Shown one piece after another: positions 55,001-62,625 of a DNA stretch of 64,000 nucleotides. Below the pieces are notes generated by a model. That model was not told the DNA's origin. It saw only the letters and a program-made list of their open reading frames with translations, and did not search any database. The stretch comes from a virus. The stretch is taken from IMG/VR virus record IMGVR_UViG_3300044624_000801, positions 1 through 64,000 of that record; one strand, 5' to 3'. The number at the start of each line of letters is the position of its first letter. Position 1 is the first letter of the stretch. A program made the position numbers and the translations under genes.

Positions 55001-55572
55001 CTAAACTGTTAGATCATGTCAGCAACCAAGGCGAAATAGTAACAGAGTCTGATGAAGACTTAGCATTGTATGGTGCTAATCAACCGGAAATTACTGAAGA
55101 GTCTCCTGAAGATTTGGCATTGTATGGCGCTAATCAGACACCTCGTGACACTGAGTTTGGTGATCTAGCAGGTGCTATTGCAAAAAATAAAACTCAGACT
55201 ACCACAGGACGAGATCCATTTGCCAGCATGCTGGATAGATTTATGGGTCCAATGGCAGGACCTGCCAGTGCTACTGCCGGTGTTGATGCTGCTAAGAATT
55301 CAGCAGTGAAAGATGCTGAGAAAAAAGATGCAGAGGCCAAACAACAGGCGCAGACTGCTAAAACCGCAACTGCAACTGCAACTGATGCCAAACCAAAAAC
55401 TACCGCAGGTGCCGGCAAAGAAACAACCTTATCTGATGTAGTGGCCAGCCTAGATACGTTAAATATGCAAGTAGGCAAACTGTCTGGTGAAATGTCCAAG
55501 TTGCCAAATTTAATGGAAAAAGCAGTGTCAGCAACCAAATCGTTGAATGGCAATCTTAATATGAGAGCATAA
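52093..55572 (+). CDS. Tape-measure-like tail protein (1159 aa)
   Basis: The N-terminal part is Gly/Ala-rich with hydrophobic helices (GGALRGVIEGGVKFGDTVGG). Residues ~130-430 are long helices (MSLEEYGKFLNKNTSILNAM). Residues 590-609 hold four MPKFE repeats, and residues ~715-990 are a charged coiled coil (KEQELAATDSERTKRRLENE). An EDLALYGANQ segment occurs twice near residues 990-1015. Length, helix content and a position between hub and portal genes fit a tail tape measure, whose length sets tail length (T4 gp29: 590 aa). Sequence homology to gp29 is not evident. Confidence 0.65.
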   Translation: MTALTKDDLVDALRQVARSAPAAAPVNLGPGGGKDFLKNLSEGANIAGGALRGVIEGGVKFGDTVGGVGQLIGRIGDKSKIAGDALSYMGQYAQQSVDAMRNFGKFGAGFNGDAIAMRSSIAQTNMSLEEYGKFLNKNTSILNAMGGSVTQGVARFNEFSQAFFDQQAKQGDSFGSVSDQLRNLGMTSEEINGTLAIELASRRFQNMEDTKSREDAIASAASMATEMDKIAKLTGKSRETQQAEMALLEKDGQYQANLRMLQRQGNTFAVEGMTKAMTSMQQFGPGVQNLMKDFLAFGTATKETQDTLAGLGPAGTELQNAIQMVKSAKTEEQKIAAEAAVKRAEEAIKSQILSDDFTAAAGMNTKGFRQLADQTTTIAAGMDKVATANNLNLSLEADRRKANQILNAQAKQQQDDARTLAKPGEADAGKATTQAVVQFEKVMQNATAAVQDQFVNRLNGEIATGMIEFTKFLKAPGFSRERMAGGVEKGYTGIKEAFNNPGSLIPGKDPNNPDANRRPGRPEERSEGTYGAGKMFENVGSILEITKPGEVVLNGEQQMNLAKGMMDKGAATAFNNLSKNLDLSKLSAGMPKFEMPKFEMPKFEMPKFDASALKGTITENGKTREMSQADLSKATNDISKMMGNLDLTQLSKKFTTEISSVTGGGASTVKGPDIKELSKPFEKSFADMPATGSQLTQSASVEKLAQEQALASKKQQAEASVESAKIYKDSSEKFVSFLEKDIAAKEQELAATDSERTKRRLENELTTQRTKLDGAKSQVIEDTKNLLTAEKELADAQQQSVAAEASIREETIQQTNNIAEQTQSMLATKKEFSDSELQQIGHELSTLADEKQVQSIRQASVQTSLDKLQAQKDIYENNQRYEEKDLAESNEELAMLRNRIDNSESAAEIQELQAQIADEESINLSLQNRIAERNQNILNATADIAIKEQELQDLKEEMADTEIAIQDKQSKLLDHVSNQGEIVTESDEDLALYGANQPEITEESPEDLALYGANQTPRDTEFGDLAGAIAKNKTQTTTGRDPFASMLDRFMGPMAGPASATAGVDAAKNSAVKDAEKKDAEAKQQAQTAKTATATATDAKPKTTAGAGKETTLSDVVASLDTLNMQVGKLSGEMSKLPNLMEKAVSATKSLNGNLNMRA
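53860..53919 (+). repeat. Four 15-base tandem repeats coding MPKFE in the tape-measure-like gene
   Basis: Units at 53860, 53875, 53890 and 53905 code MPKFE, MPKFE, MPKFE and MPKFD. The first unit has CCC instead of CCT and the last ends GAT. Copy number could change by slippage. Confidence 0.85.
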
Positions 55573-55574
55573 CT

Positions 55575-57299
55575 ATGTCGTGGAAAAAATATTTTACCCC
55601 TGTTAATACTGGTGCGTTAACTGACGGCACGTGGAGTCCTATGAGCAGCCAGAACTCCAGCAGACCAGGACCTGCTAGAACAAACTACAGTAGTTTTTTG
55701 CCGGATGTCTATACAGGTAGCCCCAACAGAGTCGAACGATATCTGCAGTATGACACAATGGATATGGATCCAGAAGTAAATGCAGCGTTGGATATTTTAG
55801 CAGAATTTTGCACACAGAAGAACAAAGAAAACAATACACCGTTTAATTTATTTTTTAAAAACAAAGCAACCAATACAGAAATACGTATTCTAAGAGAATA
55901 TCTACAGCAATGGTCAAAGTTGCAAGAATTTGACACACGAATTTTTAGAACTATTCGTAATCTTTTCAAATACGGCGATGCATTTTTTGTACGTGATCCA
56001 GAAAATCAAAAGTGGATGTATATAGATGCTGGTAAAATTACCAAGATCATAGTAAACGAAAGTGAAGGCAAAATGCCTGAACAATATGTAATCAAAGACC
56101 TCAATATCAATTTAAAAGATCTTGCAGTGACGATGATACATCCCAACACTACTAATACACAAAATAGAGGAACTACCTATGCTGCCGGCGGCAGTAACGG
56201 CAGTGCAGGCCCTGGTGGTGCATACAATGTTTCAACTGGATCTAGATTTGAATTAACACAGATGGAAGAAGCAGTAAATGCTGAACATGTGATTCATCTC
56301 AGCCTCAGTGAAGGACTAGACAACAACTATCCGTTTGGCAACAGTTTGTTAGAACAAGTATTCAAAGTATTCAAACAAAAAGAGTTATTAGAAGATGCTA
56401 TCATTATCTATCGTGTACAACGTGCGCCAGAACGCCGAGTGTTCTATGTTGACGTAGGTAATATGCCCAGTCACTTGGCTATGGGATTTGTTGAGCGTGT
56501 TAAAAATGAAATACATCAACGTAGGATTCCCAGTAGCACTGGCGGTGGTACTAACGTTATTGATTCAGCATACAATCCGCTGAGTATTAACGAAGATTAC
56601 TTCTTTCCACAAACTGCTGAAGGACGTGGAAGTAAAGTTGAAACTTTACCAGGAGGAACGAATCTTGGTGAGATTGACGACTTAAAATTCTTTACAAACA
56701 AGTTGTTCCGTGGTTTAAGAATTCCCAGTAGTTATTTGCCCACAGGCGCAGACGACAGTCAAGCGCAGTACAACGATGGCCGTGTGGGCACAGCGTATAT
56801 TCAAGAATTTAGATTTAACAAATATTGTGAAAGACTACAGAGTTTAGCAGCCAGTATATTTGACGAAGAATTTAAATTATATCTACACAACAGAGGAGTC
56901 AATATTGATTCCAGTTTGTTTGAATTGAAACTACAACCTCCAATGAACTTTGCAGCATATCGTCAAAGTGAAGTAGATGGCCAGCGTATCAATACATTTA
57001 ATACTATTCAAGCAGTACCGTTCATCAGCAAACGATTTGCACTAAAACGTTTCTTAGGACTGAGTGAAGAAGAGATGGCAGAAAATGAATTGTTGTGGAG
57101 CGAAGAACAAGGCAAGAGTGATCCAATACCCACAGACAGCAGTGGAGAACTAAGATCTATTGGCCTAAGTCAAGGAAATATTGCTGCTGATGTTGATGCT
57201 GCTACTGATACTGAAGGTACACCCGAACAATCTGATGCAATACCAGAACCTGGAACTGAACCGTTACCAGTAACCCCCGCAACTCCGCCAACAGCATAA
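55575..57299 (+). CDS. 20: Portal vertex protein gp20 (574 aa)
   Basis: YLQYDTMDMDPEVNAALDIL, then LFKYGDAFFVRDPENQKWMY and VIHLSLSEGLDNNYPFGNSL, VQRAPERRVFYVDVGN and LPGGTNLGEIDDLKFF are core segments of the T4 gp20 portal family. The dodecameric portal nucleates the head and forms the DNA channel. T4 gp20 has 524 residues. The C-terminal ~50 residues are a Pro/Thr/Glu-rich tail. It follows the tape-measure-like gene by 2 bases and precedes the prohead genes as in T4. Confidence 0.94.
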   Translation: MSWKKYFTPVNTGALTDGTWSPMSSQNSSRPGPARTNYSSFLPDVYTGSPNRVERYLQYDTMDMDPEVNAALDILAEFCTQKNKENNTPFNLFFKNKATNTEIRILREYLQQWSKLQEFDTRIFRTIRNLFKYGDAFFVRDPENQKWMYIDAGKITKIIVNESEGKMPEQYVIKDLNINLKDLAVTMIHPNTTNTQNRGTTYAAGGSNGSAGPGGAYNVSTGSRFELTQMEEAVNAEHVIHLSLSEGLDNNYPFGNSLLEQVFKVFKQKELLEDAIIIYRVQRAPERRVFYVDVGNMPSHLAMGFVERVKNEIHQRRIPSSTGGGTNVIDSAYNPLSINEDYFFPQTAEGRGSKVETLPGGTNLGEIDDLKFFTNKLFRGLRIPSSYLPTGADDSQAQYNDGRVGTAYIQEFRFNKYCERLQSLAASIFDEEFKLYLHNRGVNIDSSLFELKLQPPMNFAAYRQSEVDGQRINTFNTIQAVPFISKRFALKRFLGLSEEEMAENELLWSEEQGKSDPIPTDSSGELRSIGLSQGNIAADVDAATDTEGTPEQSDAIPEPGTEPLPVTPATPPTA

Positions 57300-57306
57300 A
57301 TATCAT

Positions 57307-57546
57307 ATGATTCTAAGAGAACTGTTTTACGTTGACAATGACAAAAAATCTCTGTCCAATGACATGAGATACGAACCTCGCCGAGACAAAACCGCAATAT
57401 CTAAAAACGACACTAGAAAAACTAGATTAACATTGGGTCAAATTAATCAATTGAGAAAAACTAGTGAAGCACACATCTTAGAACAAGAACAAGAATTGCA
57501 ATTTGTAAAAATAATGTACGGTGCGCCACCTCCGGCACCACAATAA
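57307..57546 (+). CDS. Small conserved-type protein in the gp67 position (79 aa)
   Basis: The product (MILRELFYVDNDKKS, DTRKTRLTLGQINQLRKTSE, FVKIMYG) is a small charged protein that I associate with the same locus in related T4-like marine phages. T4 encodes the prohead core protein gp67 here. It is helical and charged like core proteins but not as acidic. A CATAAATA box overlaps the portal stop but is too close to the ATG to be a convincing promoter. Confidence 0.68.
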   Translation: MILRELFYVDNDKKSLSNDMRYEPRRDKTAISKNDTRKTRLTLGQINQLRKTSEAHILEQEQELQFVKIMYGAPPPAPQ

Positions 57547-57580
57547 AATCTCTTTGATAAATTAATACAAGGAGATTAAT

Positions 57581-58162
57581 ATGCGTTGTTTTGTGCTAGG
57601 CAACGGCAAAAGCCGTCTTGCAATACAGCCCCCAGATCTAAAAGCATACGGAAAAATATACGGATGCAATGCTTTATATAGAGAATTTGATCCAGATTTT
57701 TTAATTGCAGTAGATCCCAAAATGGTTATGGAACTAAACAGTGTCGGTTATCAACACCAGCATTCAGTGTGGACCAATGGCAATGCTAGATACAAAGCAT
57801 TTAGGGGATTCAACTATTTTATTCCCAGTCTAGGATGGAGTAGCGGACCAACAGCATTGGATATGGCTTCTCGATCAGGTGTAGACGAAATATATATTTT
57901 GGGGTTTGACTATGAAGGTGAAAATGGCAAACTAAACAATGTCTATGCCAACACAAAAAATTACAAACTATCTAGTGACGTGGCCACTTACTATGGTAAC
58001 TGGATGCGACAAACAGAAAAAGTTATTCGAGACAACAAGCATATAAAATATTATCGACTAGTTGGTGATAAATATTTTGACACAAATTGGCACTTCTCAA
58101 ACTTTAAAAATTTAAACTACACAGAATTTAAACAAATATCCAAGACTTGGCCTAAAAACTAG
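57581..58162 (+). CDS. Rossmann-like protein resembling DUF115/MptE-type, in the head gene cluster (193 aa)
   Basis: GNGKSR at residues 7-12, then KIYGCNALYREFDPDFLIAV and GPTALDMASRSGVDEIYILG with FDYEGENGK are features of the DUF115/MptE-like group, related to pterin and glycan enzymes. It has a strong AAGGAG ribosome site and lies between small head genes, where T4 has nothing comparable. It could modify a nucleotide or sugar, or be virion-associated; the sequence does not decide. The assignment is tentative. Confidence 0.5.
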   Translation: MRCFVLGNGKSRLAIQPPDLKAYGKIYGCNALYREFDPDFLIAVDPKMVMELNSVGYQHQHSVWTNGNARYKAFRGFNYFIPSLGWSSGPTALDMASRSGVDEIYILGFDYEGENGKLNNVYANTKNYKLSSDVATYYGNWMRQTEKVIRDNKHIKYYRLVGDKYFDTNWHFSNFKNLNYTEFKQISKTWPKN

Positions 58163-58200
58163 CATTTTAAGGCCATTTCACCCCATTTATTACAATTAAA

Positions 58201-58208
58201 AGTAAATA
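58201..58208 (+). promoter_or_regulatory. Weak late-promoter-like box before the prohead core gene
   Basis: AGTAAATA matches TATAAATA at 6 of 8 and lies 34 bases before the ATG at 58243 in an 80-base gap. Position is right for a late promoter driving the prohead and capsid genes, but the match is weak. Confidence 0.35.
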
Positions 58209-58242
58209 TATCAACAGCCTTGTAACCATAGGAGACAAAACA

Positions 58243-59133
58243 ATGACTGATCGAAACAAATTTGAACAGATGCTTGAGTCTTTGGTCAATGACGACCAAG
58301 CCAGAGCAAAGGAATTATTCCACCAAATCGTGGTAGAAAAATCACGTGAGATTTATGAAAATCTTCTTGCTGAAGAATTTGACGAAGACGTTGAAGAAAC
58401 TAGAGAAGATAATGACATGGAAGAATCTATGGCAGATGAAGACATGGAAGAATCTATGGCAGATGAAGACATGGAAGAAGGCATGGACGAAGAAACTGAA
58501 GAAGGTTTTGACATGTCTATGGAAGCCGAAGACGACGAAATGCCAATGGATGGCGACAAAATGTCATCAATGGACAAAAGCGATGATTTCATCGATGATG
58601 TCACTGGTGATACAGGTAGCCCACAGGAAGTAGTTGCTGACATTGGTGCAGCAGTTGATGACTTAGATGCATTGGTTGCTGAATTAGAAAACGCTATTGC
58701 AGCATTTGATGGCAGTAAAGAAGATAATGCAGAAATGGATGATGAAGATGATATAATGTCCAAAGAACAGTATGCATTTGAAGATGAGCAAATGATGCGT
58801 GAGTATGTAGAAAAAGTAGGCGAAGCCTACAAAGGCGGCAAAGTTGCTAGCACAAGCGAAGCAGGCGGCGCCAATACAAAAAGTATCTTAGCCAAGAAGA
58901 ATGACATGGGCGGCACAACTGCTAACATTGCCAAGGGCGGTGAAGGCGGCGGTAACAAAACCAGCCTACCAGGTCATGCAAACGCCAAGACTGAAAATCT
59001 TGGCAACATAAATGTTCCAGGCGGCAAAGCTGGTGTGAAGCATCTTAAGGGTGTGCCAGCAGGTCACGGAGCAGAAAAGAAAGGCAGTGGCGACACTGCT
59101 ACCAATAAGAAAAGTATAATTGGATCTAGATAA
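58243..59133 (+). CDS. Acidic prohead core protein, gp68-like by position (296 aa)
   Basis: The N-terminal ~45 residues (DRNKFEQMLESLVNDDQARA) are helical. Residues ~45-110 are extremely acidic and contain a 9-residue repeat (DMEESMADE), and the C-terminal 100 residues are Gly/Lys/Asn-rich. Strong acidity and position between portal and protease genes match prohead core proteins (T4 gp67/gp68), which are degraded or cleaved by gp21 in head maturation. The AGGAG ribosome site is good. Confidence 0.75.
   Translation: MTDRNKFEQMLESLVNDDQARAKELFHQIVVEKSREIYENLLAEEFDEDVEETREDNDMEESMADEDMEESMADEDMEEGMDEETEEGFDMSMEAEDDEMPMDGDKMSSMDKSDDFIDDVTGDTGSPQEVVADIGAAVDDLDALVAELENAIAAFDGSKEDNAEMDDEDDIMSKEQYAFEDEQMMREYVEKVGEAYKGGKVASTSEAGGANTKSILAKKNDMGGTTANIAKGGEGGGNKTSLPGHANAKTENLGNINVPGGKAGVKHLKGVPAGHGAEKKGSGDTATNKKSIIGSR
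58414..58467 (+). repeat. Two perfect 27-base tandem repeats in the prohead core gene
   Basis: Units at 58414-58440 and 58441-58467 are identical and code DMEESMADE twice; a third, diverged unit (DMEEGMDEE) follows. Perfect DNA identity implies recent duplication or recent correction. Confidence 0.85.
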
Positions 59134-59765
59134 TGTTATTACTTCGTGAAAACCTTTCGTTTACACAAGCCGGTATCGTTGTTGAATCAACTGACAACGA
59201 GACTGGCGGTAAAAGTTTGTACATGAAAGGTATTTGCATACAGGGCGGCATTAAAAACGCTAACCAAAGGGTATATCCTGTGGACGAGATTGGCAGGGCT
59301 GTTAAGACTCTAAACGATCAGATTGCCAATGGTTATTCTGTATGCGGTGAAGTAGATCATCCAGACGATCTAAAAATTAACCTAGACCGTGTCAGCCACA
59401 TGATTACCTCAATGTGGATGGACGGTCCAAATGGTTATGGCAAAATGAAAATATTACCTACCCCTATGGGCATGCTGGTCAAAACTATGTTAGAAGCCGG
59501 CGTTAAATTAGGTGTAAGTAGCAGAGGTTCCGGAAACGTCCGAGATGACGGGTCTGGTCACGTCAGCGACTTTGAAATCATTACGGTGGATATAGTTGCT
59601 CAACCAAGTGCTCCCGGTGCGTATCCTACACCAATTTACGAAAATCTCATGAACACTCGTGGCGGTTTAAGTAGCCTTCGTATAGCGAAGGAGGTGCAGG
59701 GCGACCCGAAAGCGCAGAAGTATCTCAAGGAAAGCCTATTAAGAATAATAGGCGGTCTCCAATAA
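59133..59765 (+). CDS. 21: Prohead core protease gp21 (210 aa)
   Basis: The gp21 catalytic His is in SVCGEVDHPDDLKI (H76) and the serine is in KLGVSSRGSG (S130), as in the herpes-like prohead proteases. ITVDIVAQPSAPGAYPTPIY is the conserved third region. gp21 cleaves scaffold and capsid proteins during head maturation. T4 gp21 has 212 residues, almost the same. The start overlaps the upstream stop as TAATG. Confidence 0.94.
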   Translation: MLLLRENLSFTQAGIVVESTDNETGGKSLYMKGICIQGGIKNANQRVYPVDEIGRAVKTLNDQIANGYSVCGEVDHPDDLKINLDRVSHMITSMWMDGPNGYGKMKILPTPMGMLVKTMLEAGVKLGVSSRGSGNVRDDGSGHVSDFEIITVDIVAQPSAPGAYPTPIYENLMNTRGGLSSLRIAKEVQGDPKAQKYLKESLLRIIGGLQ

Positions 59766-59777
59766 TAGGAGGAATAC

Positions 59778-60869
59778 ATGTTGGATTCGTTAAAAACTTT
59801 GTTTGAAAACAATGTGATTTCTGAGGAGATGAGAGCAGAAATTGAACAAGCATGGGATCGCAGAGTTGTTGAAAACCGTCAAGAAGTTACACAACAATTA
59901 CGCGAAGAATTTGCTCAACGCTACGATCATGACAAACAAGTCATGGTAGAAGCCATGGACAAAATGATCAGTGAACACTTAGCTGTTGAAATTCAAGAGT
60001 TTAAGGAAGACAAGGCACAATTGGCAGAAGCAAAAGCCAAGTATGCTAAGAAGATGAAAGACGATGGCAAGAAGATGAAAGAATTTATGGTTCATCAACT
60101 GGCTAAAGAAATTTCAGAACTACACGAAGATCAGAAACAGTCAGCAGATAAATTCCAAAAACTTGAACAATTCATTATAGATGCTCTATCTGAAGAAATT
60201 GCAGAGTTTTATCAAGACAAGCAAGACCTGGCTGAAGCCAAGGTCAAATTAGTCAAAGAAGGTAGAGAACAGATTTCTGCATTAAAACAGAAATTTGTAA
60301 AACGTGCAGCAAGCATGGTAGAGTCTATGATCGGTAACAACCTATCTAAAGAAATTACCCAACTCAAAGAAGATATTGAGAGTGCTCGTCGCAACGACTT
60401 TGGACGTAAATTATTCGAAGCTTTTGCTTCTGAATACCAAGCAAGTTACCTAAACGAGAAATCTGAAACTTCAAAATTACTCAAGGTCATAGACCTGAAA
60501 GATCTAGCCATTACTGAAGCAAAAACTGCGGTAATAGCGACACAAAAGATTTTAGAAAGTAAAGAGTCAGAAGTCAACCGTTTACAAGATGCTATGCAAA
60601 GACAGACCACAATGGCTGAACTTTTTGCTCCACTGAGCAAGGATCAGAAAAACATTATGTCTGAGCTGTTAGAAAGTGTGCAAACACCAAAATTACAAAA
60701 TAGTTTTGAAAAATATCTACCAGCGGTAATTGCCGGCGAAACAAAACCAAAACAAAAACAGGCACTAGTAGAGGCAAAAGAAATTACTGGAAATAAGGTT
60801 TCCAGTACTCAAGTTAGTGGCGAGTACGATTCTAATATCAGAAGTATTAGACGTCTTGCTGGATTATAA
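59778..60869 (+). CDS. 22: Prohead scaffold protein gp22-like (363 aa)
   Basis: The protein is almost entirely charged helix (EIQEFKEDKAQLAEAKAKYA, then KEGREQISALKQKFVKRAAS), as expected of the major scaffold, and lies between gp21 and gp23. Conserved features near the end include FAPLSKDQKNIMSELLESVQ and LQNSFEKYLPAVI. T4 gp22 has 269 residues. It has an AGGAGG ribosome site. The assignment rests on composition and gene order. Confidence 0.88.
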   Translation: MLDSLKTLFENNVISEEMRAEIEQAWDRRVVENRQEVTQQLREEFAQRYDHDKQVMVEAMDKMISEHLAVEIQEFKEDKAQLAEAKAKYAKKMKDDGKKMKEFMVHQLAKEISELHEDQKQSADKFQKLEQFIIDALSEEIAEFYQDKQDLAEAKVKLVKEGREQISALKQKFVKRAASMVESMIGNNLSKEITQLKEDIESARRNDFGRKLFEAFASEYQASYLNEKSETSKLLKVIDLKDLAITEAKTAVIATQKILESKESEVNRLQDAMQRQTTMAELFAPLSKDQKNIMSELLESVQTPKLQNSFEKYLPAVIAGETKPKQKQALVEAKEITGNKVSSTQVSGEYDSNIRSIRRLAGL

Positions 60870-60889
60870 AGTTTAAGGAGAAAAACTAA

Positions 60890-62065
60890 ATGTCAGATCT
60901 ACTAAATGGTCGTTGGCAAGAGACCAAAGAGGCTCTATTAGAAGGCCTAAACGGTACCCGTAGAAGTTCGATGTCTGTAACTCTAGAAAATACTCGCAAG
61001 TATTTGGCTGAGTCAGCATCCGCAGGTGCTACCTCTGCCGGTAATGTCGCAACACTAAACCGTGTGATATTGCCAGTTATTCGTCGTGTCATGCCAACCG
61101 TTATCGCTAACGAGTTGGTTGGTGTTCAGCCAATGACAGGTCCAGTTGGACAAATTCACACTCTACGTGTGCGTTATTCAGATACATCAGCAGGCGCTGG
61201 TGTTCTAGCAGGTGAAGAGGCTCTAAGCCCATTCAAAATTGCTGCTAGTTATTCTGGTAACGAGACAGCAGCAACACCCCGAGCAGGTAGCACCGCTACT
61301 TTAGAAGGTGCTGCTGGTAAGCGTATGAGCATCCAGATCCTAAAGCAAGTAGTTGAGGCTAAAACCCGTAAACTAAGTGCTCGTTGGACATTTGAAGCTG
61401 CGCAAGATGCACAAGCCCAACAAGGCATTGACATCGAAGCAGAAATCATGGCTGCTTTGGCACAAGAAATCACTGCTGAAATTGATCAAGAAATCTTAGG
61501 ATCTCTACGTTCATTAGCAGGCACAGCCGTTGAAACATACAACCAGGCTGCAGTTTCTGGTACAGCAACATTCGTTGGTGATGAGCATGCCGCATTGGCA
61601 GTTCAAATCAACCGTGCTGCTAACTTGATCGCTCAGCGTACACGTCGTGGTGCTGGTAACTACGCAGTGGTTAGCCCAATGGCATTGACAATTCTTCAAA
61701 GTGCTACAACTAGTGCGTTTGCTCGTACTACTGAAGGTACTTTCGAAGCACCTACAAACACCAAGTTTGTTGGTACATTGAACAGTGCAATGCGTGTTTA
61801 TGTTGACAGTTATGCTAGCGACAGCACAGGCGTATTGATTGGTTACAAAGGTTCTAGCGAATCTGATGCACCAGCATTCTACTGCCCATACATTCCATTG
61901 ATGAGCAGTGGCGTTGTGTTAGATCCATCAACATTCGAGCCAGTCGTGTCATTCATGACACGTTATGGTTATGTTGAACTAACCAACACAGCATCATCTC
62001 TTGGTAATGCTGCTGATTACTTGGCTAACGTTGCTATCACAAACGCAAACGTTCGATTCAGTTAA
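60890..62065 (+). CDS. 23: Major capsid protein gp23 (391 aa)
   Basis: The HK97-fold T4-type capsid is recognisable from TLNRVILPVIRRVMPTVIAN, ELVGVQPMTGPVGQIHTLRV, ARWTFEAAQDAQAQQGIDIE and YAVVSPMALTILQSA. Possible gp21 cut sites (LxE followed by a small residue) are LLE/G at 18/19 and LAE/S at 41/42. At 391 residues it is about 130 shorter than T4 gp23 (521) and shows no room for the T4 insertion domain. The AAGGAG ribosome site is strong. A terminator follows at 62092. Confidence 0.95.
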   Translation: MSDLLNGRWQETKEALLEGLNGTRRSSMSVTLENTRKYLAESASAGATSAGNVATLNRVILPVIRRVMPTVIANELVGVQPMTGPVGQIHTLRVRYSDTSAGAGVLAGEEALSPFKIAASYSGNETAATPRAGSTATLEGAAGKRMSIQILKQVVEAKTRKLSARWTFEAAQDAQAQQGIDIEAEIMAALAQEITAEIDQEILGSLRSLAGTAVETYNQAAVSGTATFVGDEHAALAVQINRAANLIAQRTRRGAGNYAVVSPMALTILQSATTSAFARTTEGTFEAPTNTKFVGTLNSAMRVYVDSYASDSTGVLIGYKGSSESDAPAFYCPYIPLMSSGVVLDPSTFEPVVSFMTRYGYVELTNTASSLGNAADYLANVAITNANVRFS

Positions 62066-62091
62066 TCAAATCTTTTTTAAAAGAAAAACAA

Positions 62092-62117
62092 AGCGGGTGG
62101 CAACATCCGCTTTTTTT
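62092..62117 (+). terminator. Rho-independent terminator after gp23
   Basis: AGCGGGTG, GCAA tetraloop, CATCCGCT (8 pairs including one G:U), then a run of seven T (the first also closing the stem). It lies 26 bases after the capsid stop. It is the clearest intrinsic terminator in the window. The 113 bases that follow hold a 5-pair hairpin (62182-62197) and a weak late-like GCTAAATA box (62135-62142) before the next gene. Confidence 0.85.
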
Positions 62118-62230
62118 ATGACTTGAGCAAAATGGCTAAATATCATGTCTAAAAATGATTTTGTTTACCAGCAAAACTTATGCAGTAACCCCACTGCGTA
62201 GACCTAGAACGTCAACATAAGGAGAAACAA

Positions 62231-62611
62231 ATGGGACGTCCATTAAGAAAAGATGTATTAGGTACTGATGTTATCGGCACCCCGGTCAGCGACACTGGCA
62301 TCAAAGTTCAGTCACATGATGGCAGCACTCTAAGTGCAGCTTCGTTTATTATTAAGCAGCGCGGCGCAAAAACGTTTGTTATTACAACTAACGGAACAGA
62401 TCGTCAAACTTGCGTGTTACAAAGTACAACACCGGCCGCAGCAGGCCAAATGTTAATGATGGGATTTACACAACCTTATCAAGCAGATGCAAATGCAGTA
62501 CCTATCGCTAAAATTACCAAACGTGTTGCTACTGATTTTAGCGGTGTTCGTTATACATGGTATTTAGAAAATGATTCGTCAACTGACGTTATTGTGCTGA
62601 CAGCAATCTAA
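62231..62611 (+). CDS. Small conserved-type post-capsid structural protein (126 aa)
   Basis: The product begins MGRPLRKDVLGTDVIG and has a central FIIKQRGAKTFVITTNGTDR and QMLMMGFTQPYQADANAVPI. I associate this type with a protein encoded after the capsid gene in T4-like marine phages; decoration of the head is plausible but unproven. It is beta-rich with no helix-rich stretch. It has AAGGAG before the ATG. Confidence 0.7.
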   Translation: MGRPLRKDVLGTDVIGTPVSDTGIKVQSHDGSTLSAASFIIKQRGAKTFVITTNGTDRQTCVLQSTTPAAAGQMLMMGFTQPYQADANAVPIAKITKRVATDFSGVRYTWYLENDSSTDVIVLTAI

Positions 62612-62625
62612 TTTAGGATACTGCG

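Noticed and set aside
57295-57302. CATAAATA as a late promoter for the 79-aa gene
   Set aside because: The box overlaps the portal stop codon and the expected start would fall at or past the ATG at 57307; read-through from the portal operon explains expression better.
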